Shown one piece after another: positions 51,176-60,705 of a DNA stretch of 64,000 nucleotides. Every line of letters begins with the position of its first letter. The first letter of the stretch is position 1. The notes below the pieces were generated by a model. That model had not been told where the DNA came from and made no database searches. It worked only from the letters and a program-made list of their open reading frames with translations. The stretch lies in assembly GCA_900547095.1 (NCBI GenBank), contig URFG01000001.1:1-64000 (forward strand), read 5' to 3'. The stretch comes from an uncultured Oscillospiraceae bacterium (GTDB lineage: Bacteria > Bacillota > Clostridia > Oscillospirales > Acutalibacteraceae). The translations under genes were made by a program, and so were the position numbers.

Positions 51176-51209
51176 TTTGAGTTTACCTCCCTTTATTTAC
51201 GACCTTTCC

Positions 51210-51238
51210 TTTGTCGTTGCCTTTATTATAGCGACAAA
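51210..51238 (-). promoter_or_regulatory. mglB promoter region with inverted repeat
   Basis: TATAAT on the minus strand (51225-51230) lies about 50 bases upstream of mglB, without a convincing -35, as expected of an activated promoter. It sits between 7-base inverted arms TTTGTCG (51210-51216) and CGACAAA (51232-51238). The arms may bind a regulator; that is inference. Confidence 0.5.
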
Positions 51239-51294
51239 ATAAAGAAAGATAAATGGGATTTTTTATTCAAAATGTATAAAAAATTATTCAAGAA

Positions 51295-51326
51295 ATCCCG
51301 CAGCCGTAAAAAAACGACTGCGGGAT
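51295..51326 (-). terminator. Hairpin downstream of the MATE gene
   Basis: 13-base arms (51295-51307 and 51314-51326, one G-U pair) around a six-A loop. The minus-strand exit is moderately T-rich. It lies 100 bases beyond the MATE stop. Confidence 0.65.
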
Positions 51327-51327
51327 A

Positions 51328-51355
51328 TTAGATATTAGACTTTAGATGTTAGACA
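51328..51355 (+). repeat. Four tandem 7-base TTAGAYN repeats
   Basis: TTAGATA, TTAGACT, TTAGATG and TTAGACA follow one another without gaps between the MATE gene and its hairpin. Only four units are present. Confidence 0.7.
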
Positions 51356-51426
51356 AACTTTGCCTTCCTCTGACGAAAGGAGAAAAAGGCTTAAGTCTTA
51401 TAAGCACTTCAGTTGTTTCTCTCTCA

Positions 51427-52812
51427 TCATACAGAGTCTAGAAGCTCTTTTTCTTTTATAAACTTTTTTTCTTTTCTCTTCACGGCTATCAGATACGATA
51501 TAAATACCGCACTGAAAGTGAGCGACCAGGATATCGGATAAGAAATAAACAGCCATGCAAATGTATGATATTCAGGATTTGCAAAAACAGTGAATATCCA
51601 CACAATTCTCATCACGCAAACTCCGATTATGGTTATTATCATCGGAACGACAGAAGAACCTATTCCTCTCATCGATCCCGTTACAGTATCCATAATTCCG
51701 CAGAGAAAATACGGCAAAAGAATAAATTTCATTCTTTCAAGTCCGAAATCGATAGCAGACTTCGAATCCTTTATATAAATTTCAAGAAGAGGTCTGCCGA
51801 AAGCATAGGAAACCGTACCGATGATCAATCCCACCGCCGCAACGGTCAAAAGGCAGACAAATGTTACTTTCTTTACTCTCTTCAAGTTACCCGCGCCGTA
51901 ATTCTGACCGCAGAAATTAAGCGCCGTCTGCTGGAATGAATTCATTGCGACATAGCAAAATCCCTCTATGCTCGAAGAAGCCGCGCTGCCCGACATCGCC
52001 GCACTGCCGAAAGAATTCACCGAAGACTGAATTATAACGTTCGAAATTGAAAACAGTGAGCTTTGAAGTCCTGCCGGCACTCCGATCGCAAGTATCTTTT
52101 TAAGCGCGGAAATATTTATATGTATCTTTTTAAATTCGAGTTTTATAAGATCTTTTCTTTTAATAAGCTCTCTTATTACAAGCAAAGAGCTTAATGCCTG
52201 CGAAATTGTGGTTGCAAGCGCAACTCCGGCCACATCCATTTTAAACACGGCGACAAACACAATATTTAATATAACATTCAGCACTCCCGCAACAGTCAGA
52301 AAAATAAGCGGTGATTTCGTATCGCCGGCGGCTCTTAAAATTGCCGCGCCGAAGTTATAAAGCATTAAAAATGTCATACCCGAAAAATATATCTTCATAT
52401 AAACCGACGAAAGCGAAAGAATTTTGCCTGCGGGCGTGCCCATAGCCTCAAGCAAAGGCCTTGAAAGAAGAATTCCTGTAAAGGTTAAAAGAATTCCCCC
52501 TATTAATGCTACGGGTATCGCAGTGTGAACGGCTTTTTCGGTGTTTTCTCTGCTTTTTGCCCCTATTCCCTGTGCTACGGCTACCCCCGCTCCGAGCGAG
52601 AGACCTATAAAAAGATTTACGAATAAATTTGTAAGCGACGATGTAGCACCCACTGCCGCAACAGAGTCGCTTCCCGAAAACCAACCCACAACAATGAGAT
52701 CCGCGGCGTTGAAAAGCAACTGCAAAAGACCTGTAAGAATGATCGGCACCGTATAAATTACCACATTCTTAAAGATCGGTCCTTTGCACATATTTTCGGA
52801 ATTGAATTTCAT
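51427..52812 (-). CDS. MATE family efflux transporter
   Basis: A 461-residue polytopic transporter with 12 predicted helices in two similar halves. The start IFKNVVIYTVPIILTGLLQLLFNAADLIVVGWFSG is characteristic of the DinF/NorM superfamily in Bacillota, and a PAGLQSS segment opens the second half. It probably exports cationic drugs or metabolites by Na+ or H+ antiport. It is 16 bases after the yhaN-like gene and is the third gene of that operon. Confidence 0.93.
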   Translation of the reverse strand: MKFNSENMCKGPIFKNVVIYTVPIILTGLLQLLFNAADLIVVGWFSGSDSVAAVGATSSLTNLFVNLFIGLSLGAGVAVAQGIGAKSRENTEKAVHTAIPVALIGGILLTFTGILLSRPLLEAMGTPAGKILSLSSVYMKIYFSGMTFLMLYNFGAAILRAAGDTKSPLIFLTVAGVLNVILNIVFVAVFKMDVAGVALATTISQALSSLLVIRELIKRKDLIKLEFKKIHINISALKKILAIGVPAGLQSSLFSISNVIIQSSVNSFGSAAMSGSAASSSIEGFCYVAMNSFQQTALNFCGQNYGAGNLKRVKKVTFVCLLTVAAVGLIIGTVSYAFGRPLLEIYIKDSKSAIDFGLERMKFILLPYFLCGIMDTVTGSMRGIGSSVVPMIITIIGVCVMRIVWIFTVFANPEYHTFAWLFISYPISWSLTFSAVFISYLIAVKRKEKKFIKEKELLDSV

Positions 52813-52828
52813 AAATTTAAAAACCTCT

Positions 52829-55144
52829 TTAAAAATTTAAGACTTTTATATTTTCTTTTTCTGCGATTTCCGCAATATTTTTGTGGCAGGTAAAAAGTAT
52901 CACCTGCGAATTTTCAGAAAAATTTTTAAGCGCTTTTATTGCGTTTTCCGTTCTTTGATCGTCATAATTTGATAGGCAGTCATCAAGAAAAACAGGCAGA
53001 GGTCCGTTTAAACTTATCATAGAAGAAACCGCGAGCCTTAAGCTTAAATATATCTGATCGACAGTTCCGCTGCTGAAATAATCTATTTTTCTAAGTCCGA
53101 AAACCTCGCCCTGTGCTTCGGGTTCTAAGGTTTTATCGACCGAAAGTTTACTGTATTTCCCGTTTGTAAGCAAGCTTAATATTTCCTGTGCTTTTTCTTC
53201 CAGTTTTCCGCCGTAACCGCCCCTTATTTCCGCAAAGCACTCGTTAATTGTTTTTAAAGCAAGCGTTCCCGCATTGTAAAAATCATACTCGGCTAAAAGC
53301 GCCGCCTTTTGCTCCTCAATTTCTCTTTTAATATTTTCGGGTTCTCTTACTCTCGAATATCTTTCCGAAATTCCGCTTTTTTGCGCATTAAAACTGCCTA
53401 TAAGCGAATTTAAAAGCTGATTTTGAGTTTTTAGTTTTTCTTTAAGCTGTGTAATATCAGCGATATCTTCATTTCTTACCGCTTCCGCTTTTTTTAAAGC
53501 ATCTTCATAAGATATATCTCCCGCTTCTTTTTTATAAAGCTCTTCTTTGGTTTTAAGCTTTTCAAGTCCGCTTAATATATCGGAAAGATAATCGGAAAGT
53601 TTAATATTATCAGGGCATTTGGCATTTGATTTTAATTCTTTCTCTTTTAATAAAAGATCGCTTAAAGCTTTTTCTTCGGCTTTTAAAGATTCACGCAAAT
53701 TATTTAAAGAATTTTTCTTTTCGCTTAAGTTTATCTGCGAGCGGTCGCTTTTCCTCGAAAGCTCAAAAATCTTTTCATTGTTTCGTGTAATTTTTTCTGA
53801 AATATCCGATCTGTGTTTTTTAAGGCTTGAAGAAATCGATAATAGTTCGCGGTATTTATCCTGCTTTTCCTGATATTCTTTATCCGGCAAAAGCGAGATA
53901 AAAAGTGATATCATAAATCCGGCAAAGCCCAGAATAAACGCGGCTATTCCGAGAGCCTTTATAACAAATGTAAGCCCTAAACCTAAAAGGCACAATAAAA
54001 TTCCTGCAAAAAACAACGGTTTATAAAGCGGTTTTTTACCCGACGACGATTTAAGTTCTGCTTCAAGAGAACTTATCTCTTCGCTTAATTTCAGCTCTTT
54101 TTCATCGGTTATCTCTCTTTTCTTAAAAAGCTCCGCGTTTTCCTGTTCTATTGCAGAAAGCTCTTTTGAACCATTATTTTCTTCATTGATATTTTTTAGC
54201 TGTCCGCTTAAATTTTCAATGTCTGATTTAAGATTTTCACATTTGCTTTTTTTATTTAAAATTTCGTTTTCAAGATCTCTTATATTTTTTTCATATTCAC
54301 GGTCTAAAATCGTACCGTCTGAAAAAGCAGTATTTAGCTTATAATCTTCAAGCTCGGCTCTTGCGGAAACAAACTGTTTAATTTTAAGATTTTCTTTTAA
54401 TTCTTCGGATTTTTGAATAAGAGCCTCTGTTTTGCTTATTTCCGATCTTAAATTATTTATTTTATCGTTTACTTCTTCAAGCTCTTTTTCCTCTTCAATT
54501 CTGCTTTTTACAGCATTAAGGCTTCCGAAATACTCGTCTTCAAGCTCCGCCGTTTTCTTTTCTCTTTCCCTTATAGCACCGTTTTTATTATTTTTGGATA
54601 TAAGTTTAAGCAGAGCCTTAGAGATATTTTCCTCCACCTTTTTGCAGGAGCTTTCATCATCGCCCGTAGATAAAATATTCGATAACTTTGAATTAAGCTC
54701 ATCCTCCGCAAAGGCATCGTGAGAAAAATCGGAAGAATCCGTAAAAAGGCTTCTTTCAAAAGCCTGCGCGCTTAACCCGAAAAAGGTTTTTCCTATTTCT
54801 CTGTCGGTAGTTAAAACTTCGCCTGAATCGCGGTTTTTAAGAGTAACGCTGTCGCTTGAATCGGTTTTTCCGAAAATTCTTTCTAAAGTATATCTTTGGT
54901 TTTCATGCTCAAAATTAATTCTTCCTCCCGCTCTTTCTCCGCTCCAGGGAAGATATTTCGTTCTGGCGGGCATAATTTTTTGCGATCTTGAATTCGAACC
55001 GTAAAACATCATTTTTATAAAGTTCATCACGGTTGTTTTTCCGTTTTCATTCTCGCCGTAGATCACATTCATATTTCCGCCGAATTCAAGTGAAAAATCC
55101 TTTAGTTTTCCGAAAGCCCCTATGTAAATATCATTGATCTTCAT
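52829..55144 (-). CDS. YhaN-like Rad50/SbcC-family ATPase with membrane hairpin
   Basis: A 771-residue SMC-like ATPase. The Walker A GENENGKTT is at residues 30-38, then two long coiled-coil arms rich in Lys/Glu (about 190-370 and 425-650), and a C-terminal Walker B and D-loop (LPVFLDDCLSNYDD). Between the arms, where SbcC has a zinc hook, there are two hydrophobic helices (about 377-396 and 399-418). This matches Bacillus YhaN, partner of the YhaO nuclease. It should anchor a DNA-repair or DNA-end processing complex to the membrane. It overlaps the nuclease gene by 14 bases. Confidence 0.9.
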   Translation of the reverse strand: MKINDIYIGAFGKLKDFSLEFGGNMNVIYGENENGKTTVMNFIKMMFYGSNSRSQKIMPARTKYLPWSGERAGGRINFEHENQRYTLERIFGKTDSSDSVTLKNRDSGEVLTTDREIGKTFFGLSAQAFERSLFTDSSDFSHDAFAEDELNSKLSNILSTGDDESSCKKVEENISKALLKLISKNNKNGAIREREKKTAELEDEYFGSLNAVKSRIEEEKELEEVNDKINNLRSEISKTEALIQKSEELKENLKIKQFVSARAELEDYKLNTAFSDGTILDREYEKNIRDLENEILNKKSKCENLKSDIENLSGQLKNINEENNGSKELSAIEQENAELFKKREITDEKELKLSEEISSLEAELKSSSGKKPLYKPLFFAGILLCLLGLGLTFVIKALGIAAFILGFAGFMISLFISLLPDKEYQEKQDKYRELLSISSSLKKHRSDISEKITRNNEKIFELSRKSDRSQINLSEKKNSLNNLRESLKAEEKALSDLLLKEKELKSNAKCPDNIKLSDYLSDILSGLEKLKTKEELYKKEAGDISYEDALKKAEAVRNEDIADITQLKEKLKTQNQLLNSLIGSFNAQKSGISERYSRVREPENIKREIEEQKAALLAEYDFYNAGTLALKTINECFAEIRGGYGGKLEEKAQEILSLLTNGKYSKLSVDKTLEPEAQGEVFGLRKIDYFSSGTVDQIYLSLRLAVSSMISLNGPLPVFLDDCLSNYDDQRTENAIKALKNFSENSQVILFTCHKNIAEIAEKENIKVLNF

Positions 55145-56267
55145 TGTATTTTACCTCTTGCGTAAATGCTTTAAGACCGATATTAAGCGCAGCTAAGTAC
55201 AGCTCTTTTTCATTATCTTCAGCCGACCCGATCTTTTCAAGCATTTTCTTAACAAATTTGCCCTTTAATGTATTTTCGTCAGATAAAAGTTTTAGATCGG
55301 TTTTCGTTTCGGTCTTATCGCGGAGCTTTACAAAATAAAGCTTTTCTTTAAGCCTTACTGCGATTTCATCTAAGTTCAGTCTTACTTCTTCCCCGATACT
55401 GCCTGTAAGATCTATCTTATAAAGATTTTTTTCATAATTTAAGCCGAATTCGCAATTTAATTTGTTTAAAATTATTTCCGCAGCGCTGCGCTCGTCCAAA
55501 GCCTCGGAAATATCCGCTTTTAAATAAACATATTCTCTTAAGGTTACGCTTACAAATTCAAGATCGCAGTATCTCTTTCCCACTTCCCCGATATAAACGC
55601 CTTTTTTACCCGTTTCATCAAATCCGTGACCCTCTATAGAGCCGCTGTAGGCATAAAAAGTGTTTCCGGCTCTTAAAATATCGCTCCTTTTGTGAATATG
55701 GCCGAGCGCCGCATAGTCAGCCTTGGAATTTGCAATATCACTCTCTGTAACGGAATTGTAATTCCCGCCTTTTGTTCCCGAAAGCTCTCCGTGAACGCAC
55801 ATAATATTTATGTAATCATCATCTGTATCGGAAGGAATAAATAAAGGATCGCTTGAAAAGACCTCTTTAAAGGACCTGCCGAAAACGCAGGTTTTAATAT
55901 CTTCAAACTTAATGCTTTCTCCCGAAGTTGAAAGAATATGAAAATTATCAGGGATATCGGATATTTTTAAAAAAGGAGAAGAATAGTTTAAAGGATCGTG
56001 ATTTCCCGCAGAAAAAACGAACTCCATATCTTTTGCGGACCTCACTGCGCTTAGTACCCCTGAAACAAACTCTTCTTCAATATAGTTTGAATCAAGCAGA
56101 TCGCCCGCAATAAGAACTATTTTAACTTCTCTTTTCTGCGCCTCTTTTATCGCTCTTTCAAATGTGAGCAGGGTTTCAAAGCGGCGGCTTTTGCTCTGCG
56201 ATTTCAGCAGATTTTCCTCCGCTCCCAAATGAAGATCGGCGCAATGCATAATTTTAATTCTTTCCAT
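55131..56267 (-). CDS. yhaO: YhaO-like metallophosphoesterase (SbcD/Mre11 family)
   Basis: A 378-residue DNA-repair nuclease-like metallophosphoesterase. Metal-binding motifs are MHCADLHLGA, VLIAGDLLDSN, FSAGNHDP (near residue 93) and ALGHIHKR (near residue 193), in the Mre11 order. The C-terminal capping region (about 280-378) is helical. It pairs with the ATPase encoded just downstream, as in the Bacillus yhaO-yhaN operon. A promoter is at 56296-56324 and GAGGTG precedes the start. Confidence 0.92.
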   Translation of the reverse strand: MERIKIMHCADLHLGAEENLLKSQSKSRRFETLLTFERAIKEAQKREVKIVLIAGDLLDSNYIEEEFVSGVLSAVRSAKDMEFVFSAGNHDPLNYSSPFLKISDIPDNFHILSTSGESIKFEDIKTCVFGRSFKEVFSSDPLFIPSDTDDDYINIMCVHGELSGTKGGNYNSVTESDIANSKADYAALGHIHKRSDILRAGNTFYAYSGSIEGHGFDETGKKGVYIGEVGKRYCDLEFVSVTLREYVYLKADISEALDERSAAEIILNKLNCEFGLNYEKNLYKIDLTGSIGEEVRLNLDEIAVRLKEKLYFVKLRDKTETKTDLKLLSDENTLKGKFVKKMLEKIGSAEDNEKELYLAALNIGLKAFTQEVKYNEDQ

Positions 56268-56295
56268 TATTTTAACACCTCAGAAATTTAAATTT

Positions 56296-56324
56296 ATTTT
56301 ACACTAAAATATAATTTTATTCAA
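56296..56324 (-). promoter_or_regulatory. Promoter of the yhaO operon
   Basis: Minus-strand TTGAAT (56319-56324) and TAAAAT (56296-56301) are separated by 17 bases, in a divergent region with the prfA operon. Confidence 0.65.
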
Positions 56325-56333
56325 GTCTTGCTA

Positions 56334-56362
56334 TTGCCTTTTAGAAGAATATATATTATAAT
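56334..56362 (+). promoter_or_regulatory. Promoter of the DUF951-prfA operon
   Basis: TTGCCT (56334-56339) and TATAAT (56357-56362) are separated by 17 bases; the -35 is only about ten bases from the divergent yhaO -35. Confidence 0.75.
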
Positions 56363-56385
56363 TTTACTTAAAAAGGATTGATTGA

Positions 56386-56574
56386 ATGGATATAAATGTC
56401 GGTGATAAAGTCGAGATGAAAAAAAAGCACCCCTGCGGCTGCAATGAGTTTGAAATAACGCGTATCGGAATGGACTTTAAGCTTAAGTGTTTAGGCTGTT
56501 CAAGAGAAATAATGGTGCCGAGGGCAAAAGCTGAAAAAAGTATCAAAAAAATCATTGAAGAAAAGGAAAATTAA
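56386..56574 (+). CDS. DUF951 family protein
   Basis: A 62-residue cytoplasmic protein of the DUF951 family. The core is [38 protein letters not shown]; the Cys positions (C18, C20, and CxxC type C36/C39) suggest a small zinc-binding beta domain. Family function is unknown, though it is widely conserved in Bacillota. A long helical tail rich in Lys/Glu ends the protein. It is first in the prfA operon, two bases before prfA, with AAAGGA upstream. Confidence 0.93.
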   Translation: MDINVGDKVEMKKKHPCGCNEFEITRIGMDFKLKCLGCSREIMVPRAKAEKSIKKIIEEKEN

Positions 56575-56576
56575 TA

Positions 56577-57647
56577 ATGTTTGAAAAGCTGTCTGCAGTT
56601 GAAAGCAGATATGAGCAGCTGTGCGAAAGGATAGCACAGCCGGAGATTGCGGCAAATGTTTCCGAGTTCACAGAGCTTATGAAAGAGCAAAGTTCGCTTG
56701 AGCCGATAGTCGAAAAATTCAGAGAATATAAAAAAGCAAAGAGCGATGAGGCTCAGGCTATGAAGATAATCGAAAGCGAAAGCGATAAGGAATTGAAAGA
56801 GCTTGCAAATGAAGAGCTTTCACTCACCCGAAAAAATATCGAAAAAATATCCGAAGAGCTTAAAATTCTTCTTTTGCCTAAGGACCCGAATGACGAGAAG
56901 AACATAATCGTTGAAATCAGAGCGGGAACGGGCGGCGAAGAAGCGGCGCTTTTTGCCGCGGCACTATTCAGGATGTACTCGATGTTTTCGCAGTCAAAAG
57001 GTTTTAAGACCGAGATAACATCTTCAAATGAAACCGAGCTCGGCGGCTTTAAAGAAATAAGCTTTATGATAGAGGGTAAAGGCGCTTATCAGAAATTCAA
57101 ATATGAAAGCGGAACGCATAGAGTGCAAAGAGTTCCCGATACGGAAACTCAGGGCAGAATTCACACTTCGGCGGTTACTGTCGCCGTTATGCCGGAGGCT
57201 GACGAGGTCGAAGTGGATATAAACCCGGCCGACCTAAAGATCGATACCTATAGATCGTCAGGCGCCGGAGGCCAGCATATTAATAAAACTTCTTCTGCAA
57301 TAAGAATTACCCATATTCCTACAAATACCGTGGTGGAATGCCAGGACGAGCGAAGCCAGTTTAAAAACCGCGAAAAGGCTATGCGAGTGCTCCGCGCCCG
57401 CCTTTTTGACGCGGCAAAGCTCGAGCACGACGAGGCTATCGCGGCGGATAGAAAAAGCCAGGTGGGCTCGGGTGACCGCAGCGAAAGAATAAGGACTTAT
57501 AACTACCCTCAGGGCAGAGTGACCGATCATAGAATAGGGCTTACTTTATATAAGCTCTTTTCCGTGCTTGACGGCGATCTTGACGAAATAATCGACGCCC
57601 TTACTACCTATTACCGCACCAAAGCGCTCGACGAACAGGAAACCTGA
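56577..57647 (+). CDS. prfA: Peptide chain release factor 1
   Basis: A 356-residue RF1. The stop-codon reading motif PxT appears as PDT within [15 protein letters not shown], distinguishing it from RF2 (SPF), and the GGQ tripeptide is in [19 protein letters not shown] near residue 230. It releases peptides at UAA and UAG. The enzyme that methylates this GGQ (prmC) is not in this window, unlike the prfA-prmC arrangement of Bacillus. It is the second gene of the operon. Confidence 0.98.
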   Translation: MFEKLSAVESRYEQLCERIAQPEIAANVSEFTELMKEQSSLEPIVEKFREYKKAKSDEAQAMKIIESESDKELKELANEELSLTRKNIEKISEELKILLLPKDPNDEKNIIVEIRAGTGGEEAALFAAALFRMYSMFSQSKGFKTEITSSNETELGGFKEISFMIEGKGAYQKFKYESGTHRVQRVPDTETQGRIHTSAVTVAVMPEADEVEVDINPADLKIDTYRSSGAGGQHINKTSSAIRITHIPTNTVVECQDERSQFKNREKAMRVLRARLFDAAKLEHDEAIAADRKSQVGSGDRSERIRTYNYPQGRVTDHRIGLTLYKLFSVLDGDLDEIIDALTTYYRTKALDEQET

Positions 57648-57667
57648 TAAAAAAGGAAGTAATATTT

Positions 57668-58690
57668 TTGGAAACCTTAAAGCTTGATATTTTAAGCGGC
57701 GATTACGAAAATAAGATAAGCAAAGCCGCCGAAATTTTAAAAAACGGCGGTATCGTTGCCATTCCCACCGAAACGGTTTACGGTCTTGCGGCGGACTGCA
57801 CCAACGAAGAGGCTGTTAAGAATATCTTTAAAGCTAAGGGCAGACCGCAGGATAATCCCCTTATTGTGCATATAAGCGATGTAAAAACGCTCGAATTCGC
57901 GGCAAAAGATATTCCGAAGTCCGCCTATTTATGCGCAGAAGCATTTTGGCCCGGACCTTTTACAATGATCCTTAAAAGATCGGATAATATCCCTAAAAGC
58001 GTGAGCGCAGGGCTTGATACTGTCGCAATAAGAATGCCGTCTGATAAAACGGCGCGCGATATAATAAGAGAAAGCAAAACCCCGCTCGCCGCTCCCTCGG
58101 CAAATCTTTCGGGCGCACCGAGCCCCACCTCGGCTCAATATGTTATAAGCGACCTTGGCGGAAAAATAGACGCGGTCGTTTGCGGAAAAGACTGCTCGGT
58201 CGGGGTAGAGTCAACCGTTATTACACTCGTCACAGACCCTCCTAAGCTTTTAAGGCCGGGCGCCGTGACTTTAGAGCAGTTAAAAACAGTCCTGCCCGAT
58301 ATCGAAGTCGATAAAGCTGTGCTTAATATGATTAAAAGCGGAGAAAAGGTATCTTCGCCCGGAATGAAATATAAGCATTATGCCCCGAAAACATGTACTT
58401 ACCTCGTTGAGGGCGACTGCGATAAATTCGCTCAGTTTGTGAATAAAAAGCCTAACTGCGCGGCACTTTGCTTTGAAGAGGATAAAGATCTTTTAAAAAT
58501 TCCCTATTTGGTATACGGAACGAAAAAAGACGAAAAAACTCTTGCAAAAAATGTTTTTACAGCTCTTAGAAAAGCCGACGATTTTAAGGCCATGGAACTC
58601 TATGTCCACGCACCTTCAAAATCAGGCGTGGGACTTGCTGTTTATAACAGGCTTATCCGCGCCGCCGCTTTTAAAACGGTGACGCTATGA
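57668..58690 (+). CDS. ywlC: L-threonylcarbamoyladenylate synthase, Sua5 type
   Basis: A 340-residue Sua5-type protein for the t6A37 tRNA modification. The start is TTG at 57668 with AAGGAAG upstream. The YrdC/TsaC domain (1-210) contains IAIPTETVYGLAADC, the KGRPQDNPLIVHI block and PSANLSGAPSPTSA near residue 140; the C-terminal Sua5 domain (about 240-340) has SPGMKYKHYAP and HAPSKSGVGLAVYNRLIRAAA. Both domains are typical of Bacillota YwlC. It overlaps coaE by four bases. Confidence 0.95.
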   Translation: METLKLDILSGDYENKISKAAEILKNGGIVAIPTETVYGLAADCTNEEAVKNIFKAKGRPQDNPLIVHISDVKTLEFAAKDIPKSAYLCAEAFWPGPFTMILKRSDNIPKSVSAGLDTVAIRMPSDKTARDIIRESKTPLAAPSANLSGAPSPTSAQYVISDLGGKIDAVVCGKDCSVGVESTVITLVTDPPKLLRPGAVTLEQLKTVLPDIEVDKAVLNMIKSGEKVSSPGMKYKHYAPKTCTYLVEGDCDKFAQFVNKKPNCAALCFEEDKDLLKIPYLVYGTKKDEKTLAKNVFTALRKADDFKAMELYVHAPSKSGVGLAVYNRLIRAAAFKTVTL

Positions 58691-59280
58691 AACTTATAAT
58701 CGGTTTAACAGGCCCCACCGGAGCCGGAAAAAGCACCGCCGCAAAAATAGCCGATGACTTAAGATTTCAGGTTATAGACTGCGACCTTTGCGCCAGAAAA
58801 GCAGTAATAAAGGACAGCGGCGGATATTATGCCGTGATTTCTTCATTCGGGGAAGATATCCTCGATGAAAATAAAGAAATAGTAAGAAAGCGGTTAGCTA
58901 AAAAGGCCTTTTCTTCAAAAGAAAACACCGAGCTTTTAAACAGAACTCTTTTCCCGTTTATTATAAGAATAGTAAAAGAGAAGATAACCTCCGACTTTGT
59001 GTTAATAGACGCACCAACCCTTTTTGAAAGCGGACTTGACTCTATCTGCGATAAAACCGTTGCCGTGCTTTCAAAAAAGGAGATAAGGCTTAAAAGAATT
59101 CTTGCCCGGGATAAAATATCCGAGCCTGACGCACTTCTAAGGATCGGCGCCGGGAAAAGCGACGAATACTACTTATCCAAAGCGGATACAATAATTTATA
59201 ATGACGGAAATTCGGAAGAATTTTCAGAAAAATTCCGTGAATTTTTAAATAACTGCAGAAAGGAAAAAGAAAATGTCTGA
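58687..59280 (+). CDS. coaE: Dephospho-CoA kinase
   Basis: A 197-residue P-loop kinase completing CoA synthesis. The P-loop GLTGPTGAGKST lies at 6-17, followed by the substrate-recognition CDLCARKAV (near 31) and DAPTLFESGLDSICD (near 107). It overlaps the YwlC-like gene by 4 bases and the aminopeptidase gene by 8 bases, so the three are translationally coupled. All features match CoaE. Confidence 0.93.
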   Translation: MKLIIGLTGPTGAGKSTAAKIADDLRFQVIDCDLCARKAVIKDSGGYYAVISSFGEDILDENKEIVRKRLAKKAFSSKENTELLNRTLFPFIIRIVKEKITSDFVLIDAPTLFESGLDSICDKTVAVLSKKEIRLKRILARDKISEPDALLRIGAGKSDEYYLSKADTIIYNDGNSEEFSEKFREFLNNCRKEKENV

Positions 59281-60661
59281 TTATAACGAACTTAAAGAAA
59301 AACTTTTTTTAAAACACGAAAACGGTCTTAAAAATATCACCGAAAAAGAGTGGAATGAAATAATCGCTTACTGCGAGGACTATAAAAAATTCTTAAATGC
59401 TTCAAAAACCGAGCGCGAAGCGGTCAAAAACGCTATAGCCGCGGCAAAAGAAAAAGGATTTAAGGAATTTTCAAGAAACGAAAAATATAACCCCGGCGAT
59501 AAGGTATATTTCAATAACAGGGGAAAGACAGTCGCTTTCGCAGTCATAGGAAAAGAGGATATCGAAAACGGCATAAATATCACCGCCGCTCATATCGATT
59601 CTCCCCGTCTTGACCTTAAACCGAACCCCCTTTATGAAGAAATAGAACTGGCTCTTTTTAAAACGCATTATTACGGCGGAATAAGAAAGTATCAGTGGCC
59701 GACCGTTCCTCTGGCACTTCACGGCGTGTTTGCTAAAAAAGACGGCAGCGTTGTTTCGGTAAATATCGGCGAAGATGATAGCGATCCTAAATTTGTTGTA
59801 AACGATCTTCTTCCCCACCTCGCCTCCGAGCAAAATAAGCGCTCTTTGCCCGACGGTATAAGAGGAGAAGAGCTAAATGTGCTGATAGGCAGCAGACCTT
59901 TTAAAGACGACGAGGGCAGCGAGCTTGTTAAGCTTAATATTTTAAAGATATTAAATGAGAAATACGGCGTTACGGAAGACGACTTTCTTTCTTCAGAGCT
60001 TGAAATAGTGCCCGCAGCAAAAGCCTGCGACTTAGGCTTTGACCGCTCAATGGTAGGATCTTACGGTCAGGACGACAGGGTTTGCGCTTACCCCGCTCTC
60101 ACCGCCGTTTTAAATGTCGAAAACCCGAAAAAGACCGCACTTGCTATTTTAACAGATAAGGAAGAGATAGGCTCCGAGGGCAACACCGGACTTAATTCCG
60201 ATTTCTTAAGATATGTTATAGGCGATCTTTGCTATGTTGCGGGCGGCGATCCGACGGTTGCATTAAGGCACTCGCGCTGCCTTTCTGCCGATGTTAACGC
60301 AGGAACGGACCCGACTTTCCAGGATGTTATGGAAAAGAGAAACGCGTCTTTCCTCAATTACGGCGTTGTTGTCACAAAATACACAGGCGCCAGAGGAAAA
60401 AGCGATACTAACGACGCCTCGGCTGAATATGTCGCACAGATCCGTTCTATGCTTGATAATTCCGGCATAAAATGGCAAATAGGTGAGCTGGGCAAGGTGG
60501 ATATCGGCGGCGGCGGAACAGTCGCTAAATATATCGCCGATATGGGCGTTGATGTCATAGACTTAGGTGTTCCCGTGCTTTCTATGCACGCGCCTTTTGA
60601 AACCACTGCAAAGTTCGATATATACATGTGCTTTAAAGCAATGTATGAATTTATGAAATAA
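59273..60661 (+). CDS. M18 family aminopeptidase
   Basis: A 462-residue zinc aminopeptidase of the aspartyl aminopeptidase (M18) family. Ligand motifs are TAAHIDSPRLDLKPNP near residue 105, DDRVCAYPAL near 262, DKEEIGSEGNTG (catalytic Glu pair) near 292, and SMHAPFETTAKFD at the end. This is the typical clostridial form of the family. It removes N-terminal residues from peptides in the cytoplasm. It follows coaE with an 8-base overlap and ends the prfA operon. Confidence 0.95.
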   Translation: MSDYNELKEKLFLKHENGLKNITEKEWNEIIAYCEDYKKFLNASKTEREAVKNAIAAAKEKGFKEFSRNEKYNPGDKVYFNNRGKTVAFAVIGKEDIENGINITAAHIDSPRLDLKPNPLYEEIELALFKTHYYGGIRKYQWPTVPLALHGVFAKKDGSVVSVNIGEDDSDPKFVVNDLLPHLASEQNKRSLPDGIRGEELNVLIGSRPFKDDEGSELVKLNILKILNEKYGVTEDDFLSSELEIVPAAKACDLGFDRSMVGSYGQDDRVCAYPALTAVLNVENPKKTALAILTDKEEIGSEGNTGLNSDFLRYVIGDLCYVAGGDPTVALRHSRCLSADVNAGTDPTFQDVMEKRNASFLNYGVVVTKYTGARGKSDTNDASAEYVAQIRSMLDNSGIKWQIGELGKVDIGGGGTVAKYIADMGVDVIDLGVPVLSMHAPFETTAKFDIYMCFKAMYEFMK

Positions 60662-60705
60662 AATATGGGCAGAAAATTTTCTGTCCTAAATAGCGGTGTA
60701 TAAGT

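Noticed and set aside
51328..51355. CRISPR-like repeat
   Set aside because: Seven-base units without spacers; no cas genes in the window.
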